A DNA stretch of 43,315 nucleotides from Francisellaceae bacterium UBA6186 (GTDB lineage Bacteria > Pseudomonadota > Gammaproteobacteria > UBA6186 > Azoamicaceae): positions 27,886 to 71,200 of the forward strand of contig DITK01000017.1 of NCBI GenBank assembly GCA_002422785.1, given 5' to 3'. Each line of letters opens with the position of its first letter. The first letter of the stretch is position 1. A program made the position numbers and the translations under genes. The notes under the pieces are model-generated. The model was not told the DNA's origin and did not search any database. It was given only the letters and a program-made list of their open reading frames with translations. This document shows positions 1-8,045 of the stretch, one piece after another.

Positions 1-1411
1 CACGACGATATTCAAATTTATCAACCGCTTTCATAAGACCAATATTACCTTCCTGAATTAAATCAAGAAATTGTAATCCACGATTAGTATATTTTTTTGC
101 AATAGAAATCACTAATCTTAAATTTGCCTCTACCATTTCTTTTTTAGCAAATCTAGCTTTGGCTTCACTTAATGACATTAATTTATTTAATTCTTTAATA
201 GTATTAATAGGTAAACTACAATTTTTCTCAACCATTTGTAATTTTTTTTGAGCAGTTATTATTTCATCTTTATATTCTAATAATTTTATAGTTTTATTAT
301 TTTTAGTAGTAAAATCATCCAGCCAGCCCAAATTAAGTTCTTGCCCGACAAATGATTTTATAAATATTTTTTTAGCTATTTTGGCTTTTTTTAAACAAAT
401 TTCTGCAATAACTCTTTCTACTTCTCGCACCATATTCAACATACTACGCATACGGGCAATTAATTTATCAAACATTTTTGGGGCCAACCTAAATGTCGAT
501 AACATTTTACTTAATTCATCAAAAGCGAGCTTAGTATCTACGTGATCTCTACCTTTTCCTATTTCGACTTTTTTAGCATGTTCTATCGCTATAGTTAAGG
601 CCGCAAATTTTATTTTAGCTTCTTCCATATCTAATTCTGCATCAAAGGAAGAAGAAACATTATCTTCGTTTTCTTCATCAGTTTCATTTTCAGCAGAGCC
701 ACCAACTACTAAAGGCGTTGAAGTCACAACCTCTGGTTCTAAATCATCTTGGGCATCTAACAATGGTTCTTTGATAATATTACTAATATCTATTTCGCTT
801 TCTGATATTTCTAAATTACTAGCAACCGACACTAACTCTTCGCTAATTTCGTTATTATCATTAACCGAACTATCGTCATAAAAACCATTAATAATATCAC
901 TAAGACGTACTTCTTCGTTATCAATTTTATTAAATTCTTCCAGCAAAATATCCAATATTCTAGGGTACTGGGCCAATATGCATACTACCCCCCTTACGCC
1001 TTCCTCAATTCTCTTGGCAATCGCTATTTCGCCTTGTCGGTTTAACAAATCAACAGAACCCATCTCGCGCATATACATTCTAACTGGATCAGTGGTTTTA
1101 CCAAAATCACCGCTAGCAATTACTGCTGCAGTTTCATCTACTTCGCTAACATCTTCTGCAATATCTCCAATAGTTGGTTCGGATAACATGGGAACTTCTG
1201 AGTCATTTACCATATCATATACTTGAATACCCATGTCACCTATCATCTGAATAATATCGCTTATTTGGTCGGAATCGATGATATCGTTTGGCAAATAATC
1301 ATTAACTTCTTCGTAAGTTAAAAATCCTTTGTCTTTACCTAGAGCAATCAAGGTTCTTATTTGAGAAATTTGTTTTTCTTTGTCGTTCTCTTGATTAATT
1401 ATGTTACTCAT
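1..1411 (-). CDS. rpoD: RNA polymerase sigma factor RpoD (sigma-70), N-terminal ~470 residues, truncated by window edge
   Basis: Primary sigma factor that directs RNA polymerase to housekeeping promoters. It is read from ATG at 1411 and stays open to base 1, so the C-terminal part (end of region 2, regions 3 and 4) lies outside the window. Region 1.1 is visible at the start (IRTLIALGKDKGFLTYEEVN). A very acidic stretch follows at about residues 170-260, in the usual non-conserved region. Region 2 is recognisable near the edge (RLVISIAKKYTNRGLQFLDL, then IQEGNIGLMKAVDKFEYRR). An AGGTG about 8 bases before the ATG can serve as ribosome binding site. It is the last gene of the rpsU-yqeY-dnaG-rpoD series, but a 180-base gap after dnaG leaves room for its own promoter. 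Identity is certain. Confidence 0.97.
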   Translation of the reverse strand, partial: MSNIINQENDKEKQISQIRTLIALGKDKGFLTYEEVNDYLPNDIIDSDQISDIIQMIGDMGIQVYDMVNDSEVPMLSEPTIGDIAEDVSEVDETAAVIASGDFGKTTDPVRMYMREMGSVDLLNRQGEIAIAKRIEEGVRGVVCILAQYPRILDILLEEFNKIDNEEVRLSDIINGFYDDSSVNDNNEISEELVSVASNLEISESEIDISNIIKEPLLDAQDDLEPEVVTSTPLVVGGSAENETDEENEDNVSSSFDAELDMEEAKIKFAALTIAIEHAKKVEIGKGRDHVDTKLAFDELSKMLSTFRLAPKMFDKLIARMRSMLNMVREVERVIAEICLKKAKIAKKIFIKSFVGQELNLGWLDDFTTKNNKTIKLLEYKDEIITAQKKLQMVEKNCSLPINTIKELNKLMSLSEAKARFAKKEMVEANLRLVISIAKKYTNRGLQFLDLIQEGNIGLMKAVDKFEYRR

Positions 1412-1490
1412 TGTTGGTACACCTACTTTTTTAATTTAACCTGTTAGCCAGCTACACTATATAATAATTTTAAACCCTAATAAAGCGTTA

Positions 1491-1518
1491 AATTTAGCAC
1501 TAGAAAGATTTTTTGCAA
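1491..1518 (-). promoter_or_regulatory. Candidate sigma-70 promoter for rpoD
   Basis: On the minus strand a TTGCAA box (1513-1518) and a TAAATT box (1491-1496) are separated by 16 bases, about 80 bases before the rpoD ATG. This is the dnaG-rpoD gap, where an internal rpoD promoter is known in other gammaproteobacteria. The gap is so AT-rich that chance matches are likely. A second AT-rich candidate lies nearer the gene, around 1455-1470. Confidence 0.35.
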
Positions 1519-1591
1519 ATGTATTTATAGTTATTTTTTTATTTATTTATAATATTTCATTAGCAATTTTGTAATTTGGTATAATTACTTA

Positions 1592-3469
1592 TCAACTAAA
1601 ATCATTCAAAAGTTGTTGTAATAATAATTTTTCTGATGCTTCTAAATTTCTATGTTTAGAAACATTCAACAACTCATCAACTGTATTCTCTACTAACATC
1701 CTCATAACCTTTTTGACTGCCCCCTTAAATTCTTGTTCCATTCCAGCCGCAGGAATAAATTGAACTATTTTTTTAGGATCAATTAACAATAATCTTTGTA
1801 TATGCATTGGCTCTAAATAGGCTGTTAATTTTTCTATAGTAATATTATTTTCATTCAGTAATAAAGAATTTTTTAAATTTTGTAATTCTTGGATAACTTT
1901 AATAAACAAATCAATATCTGGCGGCAAATTAAGCATAGAAAATTTAGCATTACTTAATTCATCACAGAACGCTAACAAATGATGGTCCATCAGCAGCATG
2001 GCTACCGCTTTCGTCGCATTAGATATTGGGTACTTGTAATTTGCTATGTTAGTATTGCTATTTTTCTTCGGTGTTTTATTGGTAGAATAATTAATAACTT
2101 CTTGTTGATTATGCCTTTTATTATAACCGTGACTCGTCGTTTTTTGTTCTGTTTTTATCAAACTACTTTCTATTCCTAGTATTTCAGATAACTTTTCATA
2201 CCATAAATTTTGCAATAAATTGTTGGGCAATCTAGCAATTTGCACTTTAGCTTCTTGAGCTAAATTATTTAAGCTTTCTATATTATTTCCTGGATGTTTT
2301 TTCAACAAATATTCAAAGAAAAAATCAGATAACCCCCTGGCTTCTAACACCATTTGTTTAAATACTTGACAACCTTTTTCTTTTACCAATAAATCCGGAT
2401 CATACCCATTTGGTAAAGATACAAACTTTATAATATGATTATGTTGTAAAATCCCTTTACCCGTCATCCCAATCGCAAACTCCATAGCTCTAACTGCAGC
2501 TTTGTAACCAGCATTATCCCCATCAAAACAAAAAATTATCTCTGGAACAATATTGATGATTGTTTTTATATGTTGTTCGTTTAATGCAGTACCTAATGTT
2601 GCTACAGCATTATAAATCTCAGCTTGAAATAAAGTTAATACATCTAGATAACCTTCAACAACTATTAAACTATTTAGATTTTTTAGTTTGTTTTTAATTT
2701 CATCTAAACCATAAAGTTCCTGATTCTTAGTAAAAACTATAGTTTCTGGGGAATTTAAATATTTAGGAGTTTGTTCTACATTTAAAGCACGTGCACCAAA
2801 TGCAATAACTTTACCGAATTTATTACGGATCGGAAACATAATCCTAGCACGAAATCTATCAAAAAATTTACTATTTTTTTCTGAAATTAATCCGGCTTGC
2901 TGCAATAAATTTTTTATATTGATATCTTTTTCTAATGGAAAAATTTCCCCCAAATCCTGTTGCTCAAAAAAATCTATTAAATTAGTCCAATTAGAATTAA
3001 CAAAACCTAACTTAAAATGCCTGACTGTCGTTAAATTAATTCCCCTATTGGTTAAATAATTCAGCGCATTGATAGCCTGGGTATTGCTTTTAAGTAATTC
3101 CTGATGATAAAAATCTGCAGCTAAATGCAAAATTTTATAAATTTTTTCAATTAATGGATCAGGTTGTGCTGTTAGATCTTTTTCCAAATGTAATCCATAT
3201 TGATTCGCTAGAATCTCAACAGATTCTAAAAATCCTTTGTGTTCTATAGTCATAAAAAATCGAATGGCATCCCCACTCTCTTTACAACCAAAACAATGGA
3301 AAAACTGTTTATCGCTATTAACCGTAAATGAAGGAGTTTTTTCTTGGTGAAACGGACACAACCCAATAAAGTTATTACCAACTTGACGTAGATTAACTTT
3401 TTTACTTATTAAATCTACCAAATTAATGCGGGACAATAAACTAGCTATAAATTGTTCAGAAACTCTCAC
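1592..3469 (-). CDS. dnaG: DNA primase DnaG
   Basis: Synthesises RNA primers at the replication fork together with the replicative helicase. The protein has 625 residues, close to the usual 580-640. The N-terminal CHC2 zinc finger is complete (C38, H41, C59, C62). The Toprim catalytic core follows, with E272 in VVEGYLDVLTL and the D316/D318 pair in CFDGDNAG. The last ~150 residues would be the helicase-binding domain. The start is GTG at 3469, and its G is the last base of the yqeY stop codon (TAGTG), so translation is probably coupled to yqeY. The MRVSEQF start fits the family. Identity is certain. Confidence 0.97.
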   Translation of the reverse strand: MRVSEQFIASLLSRINLVDLISKKVNLRQVGNNFIGLCPFHQEKTPSFTVNSDKQFFHCFGCKESGDAIRFFMTIEHKGFLESVEILANQYGLHLEKDLTAQPDPLIEKIYKILHLAADFYHQELLKSNTQAINALNYLTNRGINLTTVRHFKLGFVNSNWTNLIDFFEQQDLGEIFPLEKDINIKNLLQQAGLISEKNSKFFDRFRARIMFPIRNKFGKVIAFGARALNVEQTPKYLNSPETIVFTKNQELYGLDEIKNKLKNLNSLIVVEGYLDVLTLFQAEIYNAVATLGTALNEQHIKTIINIVPEIIFCFDGDNAGYKAAVRAMEFAIGMTGKGILQHNHIIKFVSLPNGYDPDLLVKEKGCQVFKQMVLEARGLSDFFFEYLLKKHPGNNIESLNNLAQEAKVQIARLPNNLLQNLWYEKLSEILGIESSLIKTEQKTTSHGYNKRHNQQEVINYSTNKTPKKNSNTNIANYKYPISNATKAVAMLLMDHHLLAFCDELSNAKFSMLNLPPDIDLFIKVIQELQNLKNSLLLNENNITIEKLTAYLEPMHIQRLLLIDPKKIVQFIPAAGMEQEFKGAVKKVMRMLVENTVDELLNVSKHRNLEASEKLLLQQLLNDFS

Positions 3470-3921
3470 TAAACCTTTAATAACCGATCTTTTACTATTT
3501 TACCAACTTCTTCTAAATCTGCAGCACCAGCTAAAGATTTACGCAAATCTTGCATAACTTTAGCCATATCCCTAATAGAAGATGCACTATTGGCCAATAT
3601 AGCTTGTTCTATTAATTGTTGTATTGCATCATGCGACAGCTTTTTTGGTAAAAATTCGTTAATAACAGCTATTTCAAAATTTTCTTTGTTAACTAAATCT
3701 TCTCGGCTAGCTAATTGAAACTGTATAATCGCATCTTTGCGACGCTTAACCATTTTGGTAAGTATTTCTATGATTTGTTCATCGCTCAGCTGGATCCTAT
3801 CGTCTACTTCTTTTTGCTTGATTTCAGACAACATCAGCCTAATAGCTCCTAACCTATCTTTAGATTGGCTTTTCATCGCAAGCTTCATTGAATCTTGGAT
3901 TCTTGTTTTAAGATCTATCAT
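3469..3921 (-). CDS. yqeY: YqeY/GatB-related domain protein
   Basis: Small protein of the GatB/YqeY family, whose C-terminal helical domain resembles the tRNA-binding tail of amidotransferase subunit GatB; its cellular role is not firmly established. About 150 residues, matching family length. The start chosen is ATG at 3921 (MIDLKTRIQDSMKLAM), which aligns with the usual family start. A GTG at 3939 directly overlapping the rpsU stop would add six residues and cannot be excluded. It sits between rpsU and dnaG, overlapping the dnaG start by one base, as in many gammaproteobacteria. Confidence 0.9.
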   Translation of the reverse strand: MIDLKTRIQDSMKLAMKSQSKDRLGAIRLMLSEIKQKEVDDRIQLSDEQIIEILTKMVKRRKDAIIQFQLASREDLVNKENFEIAVINEFLPKKLSHDAIQQLIEQAILANSASSIRDMAKVMQDLRKSLAGAADLEEVGKIVKDRLLKV

Positions 3922-3938
3922 AGGAACCACACTATCCA

Positions 3939-4223
3939 CTAGAACGAACGTTCGCCAGGTCTAGAAACTTCTTTAAAATTAGCTTTTCCAGCAGTATGAC
4001 GCCCCGATCTGGACACTTCTCTAAAATTAGCTTTTTCTCTTGATAACTTTTTTGCCCATCTTTTTTTAGCAGCAGCTTTTTGACGTTGCTTTAAAACTGA
4101 ACCGTTTAAATGAAATTCTCTTAATCTTAATTCTTGTAAAATACGTGTTTTATCAACAATCCTCTTAAATTTACGCATCGCTGCTTCAAAAGTATCTCCG
4201 TCTCGAATTTTGACAGTTGGCAT
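3939..4223 (-). CDS. rpsU: 30S ribosomal protein S21 with extended, internally repeated C-terminus
   Basis: Small-subunit protein involved in translation initiation. Residues 1-65 match S21: MPTVKIRDGDTFEAAMRKFK, an LRLREF segment, then a basic helix. The family is usually about 71 residues; this one has 94. The extra tail holds two copies of an 11-residue motif, KANFREVSRSG (residues 64-74) and KANFKEVSRPG (80-90), repeating every 16 residues. A good Shine-Dalgarno (AGGAGA) lies about 10 bases before the ATG. First gene of the macromolecular-synthesis operon. The core identity is certain; the tail is unusual. Confidence 0.95.
   Translation of the reverse strand: MPTVKIRDGDTFEAAMRKFKRIVDKTRILQELRLREFHLNGSVLKQRQKAAAKKRWAKKLSREKANFREVSRSGRHTAGKANFKEVSRPGERSF
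3954..4034 (-). repeat. 48-bp tandem duplication in the 3' end of rpsU
   Basis: Two diverged copies of a coding repeat lie end to end with a 48-base period. Each begins GCTAATTTTA(G/A)AGAAGT on the minus strand. The second copy is cut short by the stop codon. Third-position differences between the copies (for example GTG/GTT for Val) show the duplication is not recent. Confidence 0.8.
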
Positions 4224-4325
4224 TTAAACTACGTCTCCTAAATATAATAATAAATAATAAAAGCTTTATTGTAATTAAAAACTAAATAAAATCAATCACC
4301 TATTTTTTATGGGTACGCCTTAAAA

Positions 4326-4805
4326 TTAAGGATTAGTACATGAAGTAGGTAAATACCGTTGCAATATGTTAGAGGAATGACACCCCCAAGATATTATACC
4401 AGCAGTTGCCGCTGCAGCAGAGTTTGAAATAAGGTGTAATTCTGCCACAACTCCTGCGCCTACAGTACTTTGAAAGGTTACTGTAATTTGAGTTTCAGTC
4501 GTAACAGATGGGGCCACAGGAGCCACAGAAGCCACAGCAACCGTCGAAATATTATTGGTGGTGTAACTACCAGCAGTAATGCCAAGCTTAGCCAAATCAG
4601 GAAACGAACCATTAGAACTATAGTATTCTGCACTCATCTGTTTTAGCTTATCCAAAATCACCATCCCTTCGGAAATCCTTGCTCTAACCATGTAATCAGA
4701 ATAAACTGGTATAGCAATAGAAGATAAAATACCAATAATTGCCACGACTACCATTAACTCTATAAGAGAAAAAGCCATTTTTTTATTGGAAATTTTATTA
4801 ATCAT
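4326..4805 (-). CDS. pilA: Type IV pilin / prepilin-like protein
   Basis: Major or minor pilin subunit, 159 residues. It has a short basic leader (MINKISNKKMA), then FSLIELMVVVAIIGILSSIA, the classic N-methylated hydrophobic helix with the conserved Glu at mature position 5. The residue before the predicted cleavage site is Ala11, not the usual Gly. Two cysteines near the end (WGCHSS and TSCTNP) could close the D-loop. Residues about 88-100 form a low-complexity V-A-S/P repeat. No other pilus gene is in the window; assembly genes must lie elsewhere. The symbol is by type only, since it could be a minor pilin. Confidence 0.88.
   Translation of the reverse strand: MINKISNKKMAFSLIELMVVVAIIGILSSIAIPVYSDYMVRARISEGMVILDKLKQMSAEYYSSNGSFPDLAKLGITAGSYTTNNISTVAVASVAPVAPSVTTETQITVTFQSTVGAGVVAELHLISNSAAAATAGIISWGCHSSNILQRYLPTSCTNP
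4513..4539 (-). repeat. Three 9-bp repeats in the pilin gene
   Basis: Three adjacent units gccacagga, gccacagaa and gccacagca on the plus strand encode VA(S/P) triplets on the minus strand, in the variable part of the pilin. The length is a multiple of three, so copy-number change would alter protein length without breaking the frame. Confidence 0.7.
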
Positions 4806-4885
4806 AAGTTAATTATAGCAACAATCAATAATAAAACTGGTATTTCTCTGAAAATATTGGATTTGAAGATAAGTTGGAGACAATT

Positions 4886-5926
4886 ATGATTGTGCTTGGT
4901 ATAGAAACTTCTTGTGACGAAACAGCATTGGCAATTTACGACACCAACCAAGGCTTAATTGGTCATTTGTTGCATACACAAACAACTCAATTAATTAAGC
5001 ATGGCGGCGTGATCCCAGAGGTTGCAGCTCGCTACCATATCCAATATTTAACTCCATTATTAAATCAACTATTGCTAGAGCATAATTTGACTCTCAATGA
5101 CTTAAACTTTATTGCTTATACTAAAGGACCTGGACTAGTTGGATCGTTATTAACTGGCATATCTTTTGCTAAATCTCTTAGTTTTGCCTTGAAAATTCCA
5201 GCATTGGGCATTAATCATCTAGAAGGTCATTTATTAGCTTGTTTTATCAAAGAAGCTAATAATCACAACTTACGTCATCAACCGGAATTTCCATTTTTAG
5301 TACTGTTAGCCTCCGGCGGACATACCATGCTAATTCACGCAAAAACACTAGGAAATTATCAAATTCTTGGTGAAACACTAGATGATGCAGCAGGAGAAGC
5401 ACTCGACAAAACAGCTAAACTACTAGGTATTACCCCACCAAATGGCAAAGAATTATCCATGTTAGCCGAAAAAAGTCATAATCCCAAGCTATTTTACTTT
5501 ACCAGGCCACTAATTAATCAAAAAAATTTAAATTTTAGCTTTAGCGGCCTGAAAACTGCTGCCATGCTTAAAATAAAACAATTTCCACCTGAAGACCAAA
5601 CTTATAAAGCCGATCTAGCCTACGCTTTCCAAGAAGCAGTTATGGATACCCTGGTTATTAAATGCCAGCAAGCTTTAGAAGTAACCAAATTAAATCAATT
5701 AGTTATAGCAGGAGGCGTAACTGCTAATTTATGTTTAAGAAATAAATTGCTAAATCTAGAAAATAGCTTTAATCATCAACTAAAAATATTTTTCCCAAAA
5801 TTAGAATTTTGTACCGATAACGGAGCTATGATCGCCGTGGCTGGCAGTATGCGAGGATCCCAAGGGTATAAAGATGACAACCTAGATATCGCAGCCTTGG
5901 CACGTTGGGATTTAAATCGACTATAA
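4886..5926 (+). CDS. tsaD: tRNA N6-adenosine threonylcarbamoyltransferase TsaD
   Basis: Transfers threonylcarbamoyl to A37 of ANN-decoding tRNAs, working with TsaB, TsaE and TsaC. The protein has 346 residues, the family length. It begins MIVLGIETSCDETALAIYD. The metal-binding histidines are H111 and H115 in NHLEGHLLACF, the same numbers as in E. coli. The ASGGHTMLI segment and the C-terminal CTDNGAMIA motif are present. I chose ATG 4886 over an in-frame TTG at 4874 because a GGAGA Shine-Dalgarno overlaps that TTG, 6-7 bases before the ATG. It is divergent from the pilin-rpsU side, the classic gammaproteobacterial position. Confidence 0.97.
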   Translation: MIVLGIETSCDETALAIYDTNQGLIGHLLHTQTTQLIKHGGVIPEVAARYHIQYLTPLLNQLLLEHNLTLNDLNFIAYTKGPGLVGSLLTGISFAKSLSFALKIPALGINHLEGHLLACFIKEANNHNLRHQPEFPFLVLLASGGHTMLIHAKTLGNYQILGETLDDAAGEALDKTAKLLGITPPNGKELSMLAEKSHNPKLFYFTRPLINQKNLNFSFSGLKTAAMLKIKQFPPEDQTYKADLAYAFQEAVMDTLVIKCQQALEVTKLNQLVIAGGVTANLCLRNKLLNLENSFNHQLKIFFPKLEFCTDNGAMIAVAGSMRGSQGYKDDNLDIAALARWDLNRL

Positions 5927-6006
5927 TTAATATAAATAAATAATATTATAACACCCCAATAATGACCTATTATAAATCAATAAAATTATTAAAATAACTG
6001 TATATT

Positions 6007-7968
6007 ATGCTTAATATTTTATCAAATCCAGGTTTAATCGAAAACAATTTTGACGATAGTGGTATAATGCCTTTGGCAGATGAAAATTTATCAAACATCC
6101 AATTTTTAGATAACAACAGCTTTATTCCATCCAAAATTTCCGCCACAAGTGAAGTAATTGAACCCATCGATACAGATCTTTTATCGTCAAGTATATTAAC
6201 AATAACAGCAACAGAAACAGAAACAGAAACAAAATCAAAAATATTAACCCATATAAAAATTATAATTGCTTGTGCATGCTTTGGGCAGTTTTTTGCATGG
6301 GCAAACTTTGGACTACACATAGCAATCGGATATCAACCCAATTTCATAGAACCAATAGTAGATTCATTAACCATCTGGATAGGAACCTCCATTAGCAGCA
6401 TAATTTTTATAATTTATCAAAACAATAACCATCAAAATACTAAACATATACTTGATGACGAAAAAAAAAAAATTATAAAAAAAAATAAATTAATTTTACA
6501 AGAAAGACTAAATAACAATAAATTATTAAAGCAACATAAAGCGTTAATATATAGCCATCTTTCTCATTCCATTTTAAATCCTTTACAAGTTTGCCTATTT
6601 GGCTTTGATGTAATTAATGCCATGGTTATAAACAATGATATAACTATAGAACAACAACAAGCAATTAAAGATGCAAATTTCAGCATAAAAAAAATAGAGT
6701 TTGTTATTAATAAATTATTAGCTTTGCAAAAATTAGAATCGACAGAAAACACCTCAGAACAAAGCTATCAAGAATCATTTACCCTAAATCATTTAATGTC
6801 TATGGTTGCTAGCAACCTATGCAGCAAAGCAGCAAATAAAAACTTAAAAGTTACTTGCGAAGCTAATATTTCTTTTGAATCTAAATTTAATGGACATTTA
6901 GACTATCTTAATCAAGTTTTAGAAATTTTAATTAATAATGCAATTAAATTTACTAATATAGGATTTGTAAAAATAATAATAAGAAAAGAACGAGAAATGG
7001 ATAATAATCTTATACAGTTACACTTTGCTGTACGAGACTCAGGAATAGGTATTCCACCAAACAAATTAAATATAATTTTTAATCCATATCCTGCTACCGA
7101 GACTGATAATGAGGATCCATTATCACCCAATGCTGGTCTTGGACTTAGTATCGCATACGAACTAATAATGCAAATGAACAACAATTTTCCAATAAAAAAA
7201 CCACTAGGCGTATTTAGTAGTGTTGGAGCAAGATCTGGGACAACATTTTGGTTTAGAATATTATTAGAAAAATATAAAACAACCAAAAATTCTACTTTTT
7301 CTATGTTTTTACAAGAAAATAATTTAATTAATCAACAGTATAAAAAATATAACTTAAATATATTACTAGTAGAAGATTGCCGTTCAAATCAAATAATAAT
7401 GCATAACATCCTAACTAAACAATTAGGATGTACCACTACTATAGTACACAATGGAAAGCAAGCTATAGATGCCGTCACTAAAAATGTGAATGCGTTTGAT
7501 GCTGTTTTTATGGATATAGAAATGCCTATAATGAATGGGTTGGAAGCAACAATGATTTTGAAAACAAAACTACATGTTACATGTCCGATTATCGCTTGCA
7601 CCGCTAACACCTCACAAGAGGATATTTCATCTTGTCTAGAAGCAGGAATGGACGATTATATTTTAAAACCAATAAACTCCAACAAGATCAATAAAATATT
7701 GGCTAATTTTTTCGATAATGATTTAACTAGACAGCGTCGTAATACACAAAATCAATTAATGCAACAAACCACCCCAATGCAAAATGTTAGTAACAATCAT
7801 GAATTGCTGTTCACTTTTAATTTTATTGCTAACAACATAGATAACCAAATATTAGCTAAATCAACAGTGTTAGAAAGCTATGTAGGAGAAGTAGAATCGG
7901 CCCCAAAAACTCCTGATAGCTATGAAAACAATTGCTCTAACTCCCGTGGTTACCCAAGGAGTCCATAA
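6007..7968 (+). CDS. Membrane-bound hybrid sensor histidine kinase with receiver domain
   Basis: Two-component sensor of 653 residues. The N-terminal ~75 residues look unstructured. Two membrane helices follow at about 82-108 and 117-138 with almost no loop between them, so there is no extracytoplasmic sensor domain. A coiled linker leads to the dimerisation domain, with the probable phosphoacceptor H187 in SHLSHSILNPL, an atypical H-box. The ATPase domain has an N-box (EILINNAIKF, 306-315), DSGIGIP (344-350) and GLGLS (377-381). A receiver domain at about 449-567 has E456/D457, phosphoacceptor D503 in FMDIEMP, and K554. The final ~85 residues are low-complexity. No partner regulator is adjacent. 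The ligand is unknown. Confidence 0.9.
   Translation: MLNILSNPGLIENNFDDSGIMPLADENLSNIQFLDNNSFIPSKISATSEVIEPIDTDLLSSSILTITATETETETKSKILTHIKIIIACACFGQFFAWANFGLHIAIGYQPNFIEPIVDSLTIWIGTSISSIIFIIYQNNNHQNTKHILDDEKKKIIKKNKLILQERLNNNKLLKQHKALIYSHLSHSILNPLQVCLFGFDVINAMVINNDITIEQQQAIKDANFSIKKIEFVINKLLALQKLESTENTSEQSYQESFTLNHLMSMVASNLCSKAANKNLKVTCEANISFESKFNGHLDYLNQVLEILINNAIKFTNIGFVKIIIRKEREMDNNLIQLHFAVRDSGIGIPPNKLNIIFNPYPATETDNEDPLSPNAGLGLSIAYELIMQMNNNFPIKKPLGVFSSVGARSGTTFWFRILLEKYKTTKNSTFSMFLQENNLINQQYKKYNLNILLVEDCRSNQIIMHNILTKQLGCTTTIVHNGKQAIDAVTKNVNAFDAVFMDIEMPIMNGLEATMILKTKLHVTCPIIACTANTSQEDISSCLEAGMDDYILKPINSNKINKILANFFDNDLTRQRRNTQNQLMQQTTPMQNVSNNHELLFTFNFIANNIDNQILAKSTVLESYVGEVESAPKTPDSYENNCSNSRGYPRSP
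6205..6228 (+). repeat. Hexanucleotide repeat in the kinase gene
   Basis: Four units of the pattern ACAG(C/A)A encode the alternating Thr-Glu run (TATETETET) just before the first membrane helix. Six-base units keep the frame, so slippage would only lengthen or shorten the linker. Confidence 0.7.
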
Positions 7969-8021
7969 AGAAATTTAAAACTAATAATTAGCTATTGTAA
8001 CCTTAGTTACCGTAACCACGG
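7944..8021. repeat. Inverted repeat and palindrome cluster between convergent genes
   Basis: CCGTGGTTAC at 7944-7953 (end of the kinase gene) is the exact reverse complement of GTAACCACGG at 8012-8021. The right arm also contains small palindromes: GTTACCGTAAC (8006-8016), AACCACGGTT (8014-8023) and GTTGCAAC (8021-8028). There is no T-run after either arm, so a normal intrinsic terminator is not supported, although it lies between two converging genes. Confidence 0.5.
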
Positions 8022-8045
8022 TTGCAACAGGTGCTAAATTCAATT

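Noticed and set aside
6205..6228. Phase-variable repeat switching the kinase on and off
   Set aside because: The unit is six bases, so slippage keeps the frame, and only four imperfect units are present.
7944..8028. Intrinsic terminator
   Set aside because: The long-range arms are 58 bases apart and no T-run follows on either strand.
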